The notes under the pieces: generated by a model
Database searches by the model: none
What the model was told of the DNA's origin: nothing
What the model saw: only the letters and a program-made list of their open reading frames with translations
Shown here: positions 1-6,817 of the stretch, piece after piece
Layout: every line of letters starts with the position of its first letter
Numbering within the stretch: position 1 is the stretch's first letter
Position numbers and translations under genes: made by a program
NCBI GenBank assembly: GCA_021152555.1
Contig: JAGKVE010000036.1
Coordinates: 1-20,266, forward strand
Reading direction: 5' to 3'
Length of the DNA stretch: 20,266 nucleotides
From: Bacteroidia bacterium
Lineage (GTDB): Bacteria > Bacteroidota > Bacteroidia > Bacteroidales > Paludibacteraceae

Positions 1-2
1 CC

Positions 3-1301
3 TATGGGTACGCGCAGATCGACACGCCTGCGATGGAAAACCTCTCCACGCTTATGGGCAAGTACGGCGAGGAGGGTGACAAGCTCCTTTTCCGTATCCT
101 CAACTCAGGCGATGCTTTCTCCGGAATCGACTATGATTCTTTCCGTACCGGGGACGGGGAAGGCTCCTACAACAGCAAGGCTCTGTCCATGAAGGTCTGC
201 GAGAAGGGCCTGAGGTATGACCTCACTGTTCCTTTCGCCCGCTATGTCGTTCAGCACCAGAACGAAATCTCCTTCCCTTTCAAGCGTTACCAGATTCAGC
301 CTGTATGGCGCGCCGACCGTCCGCAGAAGGGACGCTACCGTGAGTTCTACCAGTGCGATGTGGATGTTATCGGCAGTACTTCCCAGCTGAATGAGCTTGA
401 ACTGGTCCAGATTGTAGACAGGGTATTTCACCTTTTTGACGTGAATGTCCTCATCAAGATAAACAACCGCAAGGTCCTGACCGGCTTTGCCGAAATCTGC
501 GGCTTCCCTGACAAGGTCGTGGACATCACTGTCGCAATCGACAAGCTTGACAAGATCGGTCTCGAGGCAGTGAAGGCCGAGATGATCGAGAGGGGTCTCA
601 CTCCTGAAGCTGTAGCCGTGCTCGAGCCGATCCTGCTGCTTTCCGGCACGACTTCCGAAAAGCTGGCGGTCATGCGCTCCCTGATGAACGGAGGCTCTTC
701 TTCCGGACTGGTTTCCGCCGAGGGCCTCAAGGGTCTTGACGAACTGGAGGAACTGTTCGGTTTCATCGAAGCAGCAGGCATCACGTCCCCTGTCGAGATA
801 GATCTTTCCCTTGCGCGCGGACTGAACTACTACACCGGTGCCATCTTCGAAGTAAAAGCGCTTGATGCGCAGATCGGCTCCATCACAGGCGGCGGTCGTT
901 ACGACAATCTGACCGGTATTTTCGGTTTGCCGAACGTATCGGGGGTCGGTATTTCATTTGGCGCCGACCGTATCTATGACGTATTGACGGAGCTGGATTT
1001 ATTCCCGAAGGAGCTGCAATCCTCAACACAAATCCTATTCGCGACCTTCGGCGCGGACGAATTACGATATGCGCTCCGCTGGGCGAAAGCACTCCGAGAG
1101 GCAGGAATAACCACCGAAGTATATCCGGAACCGACAAAAATGAAGAAACAAATGGGTTATGCAGACGCCAAGCAGATTCCGTTTGTAGCTATCGTGGGCG
1201 GCGACGAGATGGCGCAAAACAAAGTGATGCTCAAGAATATGAGTAGCGGCGAACAACAACTGATGGAGCTCGGGGAGCTCGTTAAACTGTTAAAGCGTTA
1301 A
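3..1301 (+). CDS. hisS: Histidyl-tRNA synthetase, 5'-truncated by window edge
   Basis: This is a class II aminoacyl-tRNA synthetase that charges tRNA-His in the cytoplasm. The frame is open from base 3 and the first visible residues, YGYAQIDTPAMENL, belong to the conserved N-terminal region, so the true start lies upstream of the window. Visible landmarks are motif 2 (VWRADRPQKGRYREF), the histidine-binding segment LARGLNYYTG, the GGGRYDNL loop, motif 3 (GISFGADRIYDVL) and a C-terminal anticodon-binding domain. The last residues, ELVKLLKR, are encoded by an 8-bp tandem repeat that continues past the stop to the next ATG. Codon choice changes abruptly at about 855-930. Before that point Lys is nearly always AAG, Gln always CAG and Pro mostly CCT. 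After it, CAA, AAA, CCG, TTA and TTG appear. This suggests a mosaic gene or a chimeric join. The family assignment is secure. Confidence 0.97.
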   Translation, partial: YGYAQIDTPAMENLSTLMGKYGEEGDKLLFRILNSGDAFSGIDYDSFRTGDGEGSYNSKALSMKVCEKGLRYDLTVPFARYVVQHQNEISFPFKRYQIQPVWRADRPQKGRYREFYQCDVDVIGSTSQLNELELVQIVDRVFHLFDVNVLIKINNRKVLTGFAEICGFPDKVVDITVAIDKLDKIGLEAVKAEMIERGLTPEAVAVLEPILLLSGTTSEKLAVMRSLMNGGSSSGLVSAEGLKGLDELEELFGFIEAAGITSPVEIDLSLARGLNYYTGAIFEVKALDAQIGSITGGGRYDNLTGIFGLPNVSGVGISFGADRIYDVLTELDLFPKELQSSTQILFATFGADELRYALRWAKALREAGITTEVYPEPTKMKKQMGYADAKQIPFVAIVGGDEMAQNKVMLKNMSSGEQQLMELGELVKLLKR

Positions 1302-1323
1302 ACTGTTAAATCGTTAAATTGTT
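1279..1323 (+). repeat. 8-bp tandem repeat, unit NNGTTAAA, across hisS stop to next ATG
   Basis: Five consecutive 8-bp units (TCGTTAAA, CTGTTAAA, GCGTTAAA, CTGTTAAA, TCGTTAAA) cover 1279-1318, followed by the partial unit TTGTT. The array encodes the last HisRS residues, contains its stop codon, and ends directly at the ATG at 1324. The AT-rich GTTAAA core may substitute for a ribosome-binding region, which is inference. The same unit type recurs at 9184-9207. Confidence 0.9.
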
Positions 1324-1860
1324 ATGGCAGATACGAATAAACAATTCGATTTAGTGACCGCCAAATGCCGGCAGATATTCATAGACAAGATGCAGGACTA
1401 CGGTCCTTCATGGCGTATTTTCCGCCTGCATGGTATAACCGACCAGTTATATATCAAAGCCTGCAACATACGCCAGCGCCAAGAAACCGGCGTCAGTTTG
1501 GTCGGCGATGACATAGAAGGCAACCTGCGCGCGATAGTCAATTACGGCGTTATGGCAATCATTCAGGAGCGAAACGGATATGCCGATGCCACAGATATGA
1601 GTAGTGAAGAAGCGACAAAGCTGTACGACAAAGTGCTGCAGGAAGCCAAAGAACTGATGATGCGCAAGAACCATGACTATGGCGAGGCATGGCGCGAGAT
1701 GAGCAAAGAAGGGATTGTTGACATGATATTGGCAAAAATCATCCGCATTAAGAATATCCTCAGCAACAATGGAAAAACGATTGCTTCCGAAGGCGTGGAA
1801 GGCAATTATTTCGATATTATCAACTACGCTATCTTTGATTTGATTCATTATAGTGAATAG
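1324..1860 (+). CDS. DUF1599 family protein, two tandem copies of the domain
   Basis: This 178-residue soluble protein is built from an internal duplication. Residues about 8-82 and 101-176 share the pattern DYG-x2-W, then G-I-x-D, an Ile/Arg-rich helix, EGN and NY (DYG at 25-27 and 118-120; EGN at 65-67 and 159-161; NY at 73-74 and 167-168). This matches DUF1599 proteins of Bacteroidales, which are usually encoded beside the DoxX-like gene and tpiA, exactly as here. The biochemical function is not established. The conserved acidic, Lys and Asn pattern suggests a small helical enzyme or ligand-binding fold, but that is inference. The start is the ATG that ends an 8-bp repeat array. The stop codon TAG (1858-1860) overlaps the start of the next array, a 7-bp repeat. 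Confidence 0.9.
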   Translation: MADTNKQFDLVTAKCRQIFIDKMQDYGPSWRIFRLHGITDQLYIKACNIRQRQETGVSLVGDDIEGNLRAIVNYGVMAIIQERNGYADATDMSSEEATKLYDKVLQEAKELMMRKNHDYGEAWREMSKEGIVDMILAKIIRIKNILSNNGKTIASEGVEGNYFDIINYAIFDLIHYSE

Positions 1861-1921
1861 TCGAAAGTCAAAAGTCGAAAGTCGAAAGTCAAAAGACAAA
1901 AGTCGAAAGTTAAAAGTTAAA
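1859..1921 (+). repeat. 7-bp tandem repeat, nine units AGTCGAA / AGTCAAA / AGTTAAA
   Basis: Nine uninterrupted heptamers follow the pattern AG(T/A)(C/T)(G/A)AA. They begin inside the DUF1599 stop codon and end six bases before the ATG at 1928. Related heptamers occur at 5991-6018, 6528-6555, 10569-10620 and 11101-11142. If the downstream gene were started at the alternative ATG at 1853, the array would be translated as a Lys/Ser/Arg-rich leader; this is judged unlikely. Confidence 0.93.
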
Positions 1922-1927
1922 AGCAAA

Positions 1928-3043
1928 ATGAACAAGACAAAACATATTATTGGCAGCACGGCCCGCACCCTGCTCGGGCTTACGTTCATCTTCTCGGGAT
2001 TCGTCAAAGCCATCGACCCCCTGGGAACGGTTTATAAGATAGAGGACTACCTCAAAGCCTTTGGCGGTTTCTTTACGGACTTGCTGCCGTTGGCGGAATT
2101 CGGCGCTATCGTTCTGATTGCTACCGAATGTGTGCTGGGCGTGAGTCTCCTTTTTAACGTGCGCACGCAATGGACAAGCTGGATCAGTCTGGCTTTCTAT
2201 CTCTTCATGACGCCTCTGACACTTTGGATTGCGCTGACTAACCCGGTGAGCGACTGCGGCTGTTTCGGCGACGCAATCGTGCTGACCAACTGGCAGACCT
2301 TCTGGAAGAACATCGTACTGACGGGTCTGGTTATAGCCCTGCTTGTATGCCGCAAAGCTATTCCGCAGACTTTCAGCTGGCAGGCGGAGTTATGTATCGC
2401 GGTAGTCGGCTTCGGGCTGAGTTTCGGACTAATGGCGTATACATACCATCATTTACCGTTGATCGATTTCCGGCCTTACAAAATAGGCAATCACATCCCT
2501 ACCCTCATGGAAATTCCCGAAGACGCCGAGCCGGATGTATATGAGACGACACTCATCTACGAGAAAGACGGCGTGCAGCAGGAGTTCACGCTGGAGAACT
2601 ACCCCAAAGGCGATCCCGAATGGACTTTTTTGGACCAGAAATCCGTGCTGGTAAAGAAAGGCTACGAGGCACCGATACATGATTTCGAGATCATGACAAT
2701 GGATTTTGAGGATATCACATACGACATACTCGAATCTGAAGAGCCGGTAACGCTTGTGACTATGTACGACCTCAAGAAGACCGACCGCAAACAGACCGAC
2801 AAGCTGCTGCGTCTCTATGCCGACTGTACGCTGCGCGGCGAGAAATGCTATTTCCTCACCGGCTCCGGCGAAGATGACATCTACGCCTTTGCGGAAGAAA
2901 CAGGAATGGATATGGAGACGGCAGAGCAGGTATTCTGTACCATCGACCCCGTGACGCTCAAGACTATCGTCCGCGCTAACCCGGGCATGTTCGTCGTACA
3001 AAACGGAACTATCATTGACAAGCATAACTTAAAACAATTATAA
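1928..3043 (+). CDS. BT_3928-like DoxX/MauE-type membrane protein with C-terminal thioredoxin-like domain
   Basis: This is an inner-membrane protein of 371 residues. Four to five hydrophobic segments lie in about residues 8-165 and are of the DoxX/MauE type. The motif CGCFGD at 110-115 sits in a loop and is typical of MauE-like redox partner proteins. After the last hydrophobic stretch (about 155-172) comes a polar domain resembling a thioredoxin-like fold without a clear CxxC. A redox or electron-transfer role at the periplasmic face is inferred. The open frame extends to an ATG at 1853, but residues added from there are translated heptamer repeats overlapping the DUF1599 end. The ATG at 1928 starts the natural hydrophobic N-terminus and is preferred. 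The stop is one base before tpiA, so the two are almost certainly cotranscribed. Confidence 0.85.
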   Translation: MNKTKHIIGSTARTLLGLTFIFSGFVKAIDPLGTVYKIEDYLKAFGGFFTDLLPLAEFGAIVLIATECVLGVSLLFNVRTQWTSWISLAFYLFMTPLTLWIALTNPVSDCGCFGDAIVLTNWQTFWKNIVLTGLVIALLVCRKAIPQTFSWQAELCIAVVGFGLSFGLMAYTYHHLPLIDFRPYKIGNHIPTLMEIPEDAEPDVYETTLIYEKDGVQQEFTLENYPKGDPEWTFLDQKSVLVKKGYEAPIHDFEIMTMDFEDITYDILESEEPVTLVTMYDLKKTDRKQTDKLLRLYADCTLRGEKCYFLTGSGEDDIYAFAEETGMDMETAEQVFCTIDPVTLKTIVRANPGMFVVQNGTIIDKHNLKQL

Positions 3044-3044
3044 T

Positions 3045-3797
3045 ATGGCAAGAATTAAAATGGTTGCAGGTAACTGGAAAATGAACAAGAACCTGCAGGA
3101 AGGTGTAGCTCTGGCTACCGAGTTAAAAGAAGCAGTAAAGAACCCTTCATGCGCCGTTGTTATCGGTACGCCGTTTATTCACTTGGCTACCGTAGCTGAG
3201 CTTCTCAAAGGCTCTGCTATCAAAGTGGCAGCAGAGAACTGCGCAGATCACGAGAAAGGTGCATACACCGGTGAGGTAAGTGCTGAGATGGTAAAATCCA
3301 CAGGCGCAGAGTACGTCATCCTCGGTCACTCCGAGCGTCGTCAGTACTACGCTGAGAGCTATGAGATGTTAGCAGAGAAAGTACGTCTGGCTCTGGCTAA
3401 CGGTCTGAAGGTTATCTTCTGCATCGGCGAAGTAAAAGAGGAGCGTGAGGCAGGCAAGCAGAACGAGGTAGTGAAAGCACAACTGGAAGGTTCGGTATTC
3501 GGTCTGAGCGCAGAGGAGTGGAAGAACATCACCCTTGCTTACGAACCCGTATGGGCTATCGGTACCGGACTTACCGCTACTCCGGCTCAGGCAGAGGAGA
3601 TCCACGCTTACATCCGCTCCCTCGTAGCCGAGAAATACGGCAAAGAGGCAGCAGAGGAGACGACTATCCTTTACGGCGGAAGTTGCAACGAGAAGAATGC
3701 AGCAGAGCTGTTTGCTTGCCCGGATATCGACGGTGGTCTGATTGGCGGTGCTGCTCTCGTAGCAGAGAAATTCCTCGCCATCATTGCAGCACGATAA
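3045..3797 (+). CDS. tpiA: Triosephosphate isomerase
   Basis: This glycolytic and gluconeogenic enzyme interconverts dihydroxyacetone phosphate and glyceraldehyde 3-phosphate. The 250-residue length is normal for a TIM barrel. The catalytic residues are visible: Asn10 and Lys12 in GNWKMN, His95 in LGHSERR, and Glu167 in AYEPVWAIGTG. The phosphate-binding segments YGGS and GGLIGGAAL are intact. The gene starts one base after the DoxX-like gene. It is followed by a 94-base spacer holding an 11-bp triplicate repeat. No strong terminator hairpin is visible after it. Confidence 0.99.
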   Translation: MARIKMVAGNWKMNKNLQEGVALATELKEAVKNPSCAVVIGTPFIHLATVAELLKGSAIKVAAENCADHEKGAYTGEVSAEMVKSTGAEYVILGHSERRQYYAESYEMLAEKVRLALANGLKVIFCIGEVKEEREAGKQNEVVKAQLEGSVFGLSAEEWKNITLAYEPVWAIGTGLTATPAQAEEIHAYIRSLVAEKYGKEAAEETTILYGGSCNEKNAAELFACPDIDGGLIGGAALVAEKFLAIIAAR

Positions 3798-3841
3798 AAG
3801 AGTAGTTTTTCCTTACCTTGAGGGTATAGTGACGTACTTTA

Positions 3842-3874
3842 TATCGTCTAGGTATGGTCTAGCTATCGTCTAGG
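3842..3874 (+). repeat. Three tandem 11-bp units TATCGTCTAGG / TATGGTCTAGC
   Basis: Units at 3842-3852, 3853-3863 and 3864-3874 are of identical length. The first and third are identical and the middle one differs at two positions. Each contains CTAG. The array ends 17 bases before the ATG at 3892. It could be a regulator-binding array or another member of the spacer-repeat phenomenon seen in this window; the sequence does not decide between them. Confidence 0.85.
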
Positions 3875-3891
3875 TTTATTATATAAAAACT

Positions 3892-4416
3892 ATGGGACTT
3901 ATTAAGACCATCAATAGAAACGGCGAGATCCTTACCCCGCACATTGCTGACGACGTGTTCATGGCGGAGAACGCCACGGTTGTCGGCGATGTGACGGTGG
4001 GAGAAGGATCGAGCCTGTGGTTCAACTCCGTGCTGCGCGGCGATGTGAATACTATCACCATCGGTAAGCATTGCAACATCCAGGACGGTGCGGTTCTCCA
4101 CACGCTCTACAAGAAATCAACGATCACCCTTGGCAATTACGTGTCTGTCGGGCATAACGTCACAATCCACGGCGCGGACGTGGACGACTACGCGCTCATC
4201 GGCATGGGTTCCACCCTGCTCGACGGCGCACACGTAGGCGAAGGAGCTATCGTGGCTGCAGGTGCTCTGGTGCTCAAGGGCACACAGATCGGTCCTCATG
4301 AGATATGGGGCGGCGTGCCGGCTAAGTTTATCAAGAAAGCCGACCCGGCGCAGACCGAAGAGATAAACAAAACGATTGCCAACAACTACGCCATGTACGC
4401 AAGTTGGTATAAATAG
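3892..4416 (+). CDS. Gamma-carbonic anhydrase-like hexapeptide-repeat protein (YrdA/PaaY type)
   Basis: This 174-residue protein has a left-handed beta-helix made of hexapeptide repeats, running from about residue 25 to 135, followed by a C-terminal helix (EEINKTIANNYAMYASWYK). The three zinc-ligand positions of the gamma-carbonic anhydrase family are present as His70 (AVLH), His88 (VGHN) and His93 (TIHG). Members of this short subgroup bind metal as trimers, but carbonic anhydrase activity is proven for only some, so the substrate is uncertain. The ATG at 3892 is the natural start, since MGLIKTINRNGE matches the usual N-terminus of the family. The stop overlaps a 23-bp-type spacer repeat that leads to pyrH. 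Confidence 0.93.
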   Translation: MGLIKTINRNGEILTPHIADDVFMAENATVVGDVTVGEGSSLWFNSVLRGDVNTITIGKHCNIQDGAVLHTLYKKSTITLGNYVSVGHNVTIHGADVDDYALIGMGSTLLDGAHVGEGAIVAAGALVLKGTQIGPHEIWGGVPAKFIKKADPAQTEEINKTIANNYAMYASWYK

Positions 4417-4466
4417 ACCGCTTCGCTAAAAGAGTAAAGACCGCAGCGAAGCTGCTAAAAGATAAG
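4415..4466 (+). repeat. Spacer repeat, two diverged copies of AGACCGC...CTAAAAGA unit
   Basis: Copy 1 (4415-4437) reads AGACCGCTTCGCTAAAAG plus AGTAA. Copy 2 (4438-4466) is longer and contains the small hairpin GCAGC-GAA-GCTGC. The array fills almost the whole gap to the pyrH ATG at 4475. Two identical 23-bp copies lie at 5758-5803, and the core TAGACCGCTTCGCT recurs at 17162-17175. Confidence 0.85.
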
Positions 4467-4474
4467 AGACAATT

Positions 4475-5179
4475 ATGTTTAAAAGAATACTTCTCAAACT
4501 TTCCGGTGAGAGCCTGGCAGGAGAAAACAAGCAAGGCATCGATCCTCAGCACCTGGCCGAGTACGCCGAGCAAATCAAAGCGATTGCAGAGAAAGGCGTA
4601 CAAGTAGCGATCGTCATCGGCGGCGGAAACATCTTCCGTGGCTTGAGCGGTTCGCAGAAAGGCTTTGACCGCGTCAAGGGAGACCAGATGGGTATGTTAG
4701 CTACCGTCATCAACGCCTTGGCTCTATCCTCTGCCCTCGAAGCCATCGACCAACCGGTACGTGTATTGACAGCCATCCGCATGGAGCCAATCGGCGATTT
4801 CTATAATCCGGCAAAAGCTATCCGGCTGTTGGAAAAGGGCAATGTAGTAATCCTTGCCGGCGGTACAGGAGCACCCTACTTCACGACCGACACCGGTTCA
4901 TCGCTCCGCGCCTTGGAGATAAAGGCGGATGTCATGCTCAAGGGAACACGTGTGGATGGTATCTATACTGCTGACCCGGAGAAAGACCCGACCGCTACGA
5001 AATTCACGGAGATCACCTATGATGAGGTCATCCGCCGCGGTCTGAAGGTCATGGACCTCACTGCTACCGCAATGGCGAAAGAGAACGGTCTGCCGATATA
5101 CGTCTTTAACATGGACCAACTCGGCAATTTACAGAAAGTCATAGACGGTGAACCAATAGGAACCTTAGTTAAACCCTAA
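4475..5179 (+). CDS. pyrH: Uridylate kinase (UMP kinase)
   Basis: This enzyme phosphorylates UMP to UDP in pyrimidine nucleotide synthesis. It is an amino-acid-kinase-fold protein of 234 residues, normal for bacterial hexameric UMP kinases. Diagnostic segments in order are LKLSGESLAG at the N-terminus, IVIGGGNIFRG (nucleotide and phosphate binding), DQMGMLATVINALAL (UMP-binding helix), GGTGAPYFTTDTGSSLRA and ADVMLKGTRVDGIYTADP. The gene lies 12 bp upstream of frr, the classical bacterial pyrH-frr pairing, and both are probably on one transcript. Confidence 0.99.
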   Translation: MFKRILLKLSGESLAGENKQGIDPQHLAEYAEQIKAIAEKGVQVAIVIGGGNIFRGLSGSQKGFDRVKGDQMGMLATVINALALSSALEAIDQPVRVLTAIRMEPIGDFYNPAKAIRLLEKGNVVILAGGTGAPYFTTDTGSSLRALEIKADVMLKGTRVDGIYTADPEKDPTATKFTEITYDEVIRRGLKVMDLTATAMAKENGLPIYVFNMDQLGNLQKVIDGEPIGTLVKP

Positions 5180-5191
5180 CACTATATTTAT

Positions 5192-5755
5192 ATGGAAGAC
5201 GAACTCGAATTATTAGAGTCTGCAGCCGAAGAACAGATGCAGAACGCAGTTGCCCACTTGGACGACACCCTTCAGCACATCCGTGCAGGTAAAGCCAACC
5301 CGCGTATTCTCGATCCGATCAAGATTGACTACTATGGTGTGATGTCGCCGCTCAGCAGTTGTGCGACTATCACGACTCCAGACGCCCGTACAATCGCCAT
5401 TCAGCCATGGGAGAAAAAACTCATCGGCGAAATCGAGCGCGCAATCATCAACTCGAATATCGGACTCGCGCCTTCTAACAACGGCGAGACCATCCGTCTT
5501 ATCCTTCCGCCGCTGACGGAGGAACGCCGCCGCGACCTGTGCAAACAATGCAAAGGAGAGCTGGAGGAGGCTAAGATGTCCATCCGCAATGCGCGCCGCG
5601 ACGCCATCGAAGAGTTCAAGAAACTCATCAAGAACGGCTTAAGCGAAGACGTAGAAAAAGACGCTGAAGAGGAGATCCAGAAGACCCACGACAAGTACAT
5701 TGCCAAGGTCGATGCCCTTTATGCCGCCAAAGAGAAAGAGATCATGACGGTATAA
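5192..5755 (+). CDS. frr: Ribosome recycling factor
   Basis: This factor splits post-termination ribosomes together with EF-G. The 187-residue length is normal. Visible conserved segments include HIRAGKANP at about residues 30-38, TPDARTIAIQPW, NNGETIRLILPPLTEERR and the C-terminal KEKEIMTV, giving the long-helix plus beta-domain layout of the family. The gene directly follows pyrH. Its stop is followed after two bases by two perfect 23-bp tandem repeats leading into rsgA. Confidence 0.99.
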   Translation: MEDELELLESAAEEQMQNAVAHLDDTLQHIRAGKANPRILDPIKIDYYGVMSPLSSCATITTPDARTIAIQPWEKKLIGEIERAIINSNIGLAPSNNGETIRLILPPLTEERRRDLCKQCKGELEEAKMSIRNARRDAIEEFKKLIKNGLSEDVEKDAEEEIQKTHDKYIAKVDALYAAKEKEIMTV

Positions 5756-5757
5756 AT

Positions 5758-5803
5758 AGACCGCTGCGCTAAAAGAATAAAGACCGCTGCGCTAAAAGAA
5801 TAA
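5758..5803 (+). repeat. Two identical 23-bp tandem repeats
   Basis: Copies at 5758-5780 and 5781-5803 are identical. Each reads AGACCGCTGCGCTAAAAG plus AATAA. The same family fills the gap before pyrH. The array lies in the frr-rsgA spacer and contains no coding potential of its own. Confidence 0.95.
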
Positions 5804-5844
5804 AGATGTTTTAGTGAGCAAAGCGAATGGTCATTAATTCACCT

Positions 5845-6807
5845 ATGAGGGGGCTCGTAATCAAGTCAACGGGAAACAGTTATATCGTCCGTCTGGATGA
5901 TGGTACGAGTGTGGAATGCTATGTAAAAGGCAATTTCCGCATTCGGGGTATCCGTTCTACCAATCCCGTCGCTGTGGGAGACTACGTGGTAGTAGAAAGT
6001 CAAAAGTCGAAAGTCGAAAGCAGTGAAGCCGGTTTTTGGATTACGGAGGTAGAAGAGCGGCGGAATTATATCATCAGGCGCTCCACCAATTTGAGCAAAG
6101 AGAGCCATATACTCGCAGCGAATATAGACCAGGTGGCGCTCATCGTGACGATTAGCCATCCGGTTACAAGCACAACGTTCATAGACCGTTTTCTTGCCAC
6201 ATGCGAAGCGTACCGCGTACAGGCGATTCTGATATTCAACAAGATAGACCTGTTAAGCGCTGAAGAGACGGCGCAGATGGACGACTTGCGGAAAATCTAC
6301 GAGCACATCGGCTATCGGACAGTAAAACTATCAGCAATCAGCCTTCAGCCGTCAGACATTCTACCTATGCTGGAAGGCAAAACCACATTGCTGAGCGGGA
6401 ACTCGGGCGTTGGAAAGAGCACATTGCTGAATGCTCTATTCGGGAAAGAGATGACGCGCACCGGTAAGATTTCCGATGCGCACGACAAAGGGATGCACAC
6501 CACCACTTTCTCCGAGATGTATGAGTTAGTCGAAAGTCAAAAGCCGAAAGCCGAAAGCAAAGGCCGGATAATTGACACTCCCGGCATCAAAGGCTTCGGA
6601 ACGATTGATATGACCAAAGAGGAAGTGAGCCATTATTTCCGTGACATCTTCCGTGTAGGAGCGGACTGCCGGTTCGGGAACTGCACACACACCAACGAAC
6701 CCGGATGTGCCGTACAAGACGCCGTAGTACGGGGAGAAATAGCCGTCAGCCGCTATGAATCATACCTGTCAATACTCGGCGACTGCACGGAAAGCAAATA
6801 CAGATAA
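5845..6807 (+). CDS. rsgA: Ribosome small-subunit GTPase RsgA with heptamer-derived insertions
   Basis: This circularly permuted GTPase is involved in 30S maturation. Order of parts: an OB-fold at about residues 1-75, G4 as NKID, the P-loop GNSGVGKST at 185-193, the switch segment MHTTTF, G3 as DTPGIKGFG, and a zinc-binding region CRFGNCTHTNEPGC near the C-terminus. The ATG at 5845 gives MRGLVIKSTGNSY, the usual family N-terminus. An in-frame ATG six codons upstream (5827) is the alternative. Two stretches of 7-bp repeats lie inside the gene and are translated as SQKSKVES (5991-6018) and ESQKPKAES (6528-6555). The first is between OB-fold strands and the second just before G3. All core motifs stay intact, so the protein is probably functional. 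Confidence 0.96.
   Translation: MRGLVIKSTGNSYIVRLDDGTSVECYVKGNFRIRGIRSTNPVAVGDYVVVESQKSKVESSEAGFWITEVEERRNYIIRRSTNLSKESHILAANIDQVALIVTISHPVTSTTFIDRFLATCEAYRVQAILIFNKIDLLSAEETAQMDDLRKIYEHIGYRTVKLSAISLQPSDILPMLEGKTTLLSGNSGVGKSTLLNALFGKEMTRTGKISDAHDKGMHTTTFSEMYELVESQKPKAESKGRIIDTPGIKGFGTIDMTKEEVSHYFRDIFRVGADCRFGNCTHTNEPGCAVQDAVVRGEIAVSRYESYLSILGDCTESKYR
5991..6018 (+). repeat. Heptamer repeat inside rsgA, copy 1 (OB-fold)
   Basis: Four heptamers, AGTAGAA AGTCAAA AGTCGAA AGTCGAA, lie in the coding frame and encode a polar segment containing SQKSKVES between GDYVVVE and the next strand FWITEVEE. The units are the same as those in the non-coding array at 1859-1921. Confidence 0.92.
6528..6555 (+). 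repeat. Heptamer repeat inside rsgA, copy 2 (G domain, before G3)
   Basis: Four heptamers, AGTCGAA AGTCAAA AGCCGAA AGCCGAA, encode ESQKPKAES between the switch region (HTTTFSEMYEL) and GRIIDTPG. The T-to-C changes relative to copy 1 turn Ser into Pro and Val into Ala, so this copy has drifted independently. Confidence 0.92.
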
Positions 6808-6817
6808 AATTATTTTT

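Noticed and set aside
1859..1921. CRISPR array
   Set aside because: Units are 7 bp and contiguous with no spacers, so this is a simple tandem repeat.
1853..1927. N-terminal extension of the DoxX-like protein from an ATG at 1853
   Set aside because: The extra 25 residues are translated heptamer repeats overlapping the DUF1599 gene end; the ATG at 1928 gives the natural membrane N-terminus.
6755..6817. N-terminal extension of prfB from 6755
   Set aside because: It overlaps the conserved end of rsgA and adds 21 residues foreign to RF2, while the ATG at 6818 gives a standard N-terminus.
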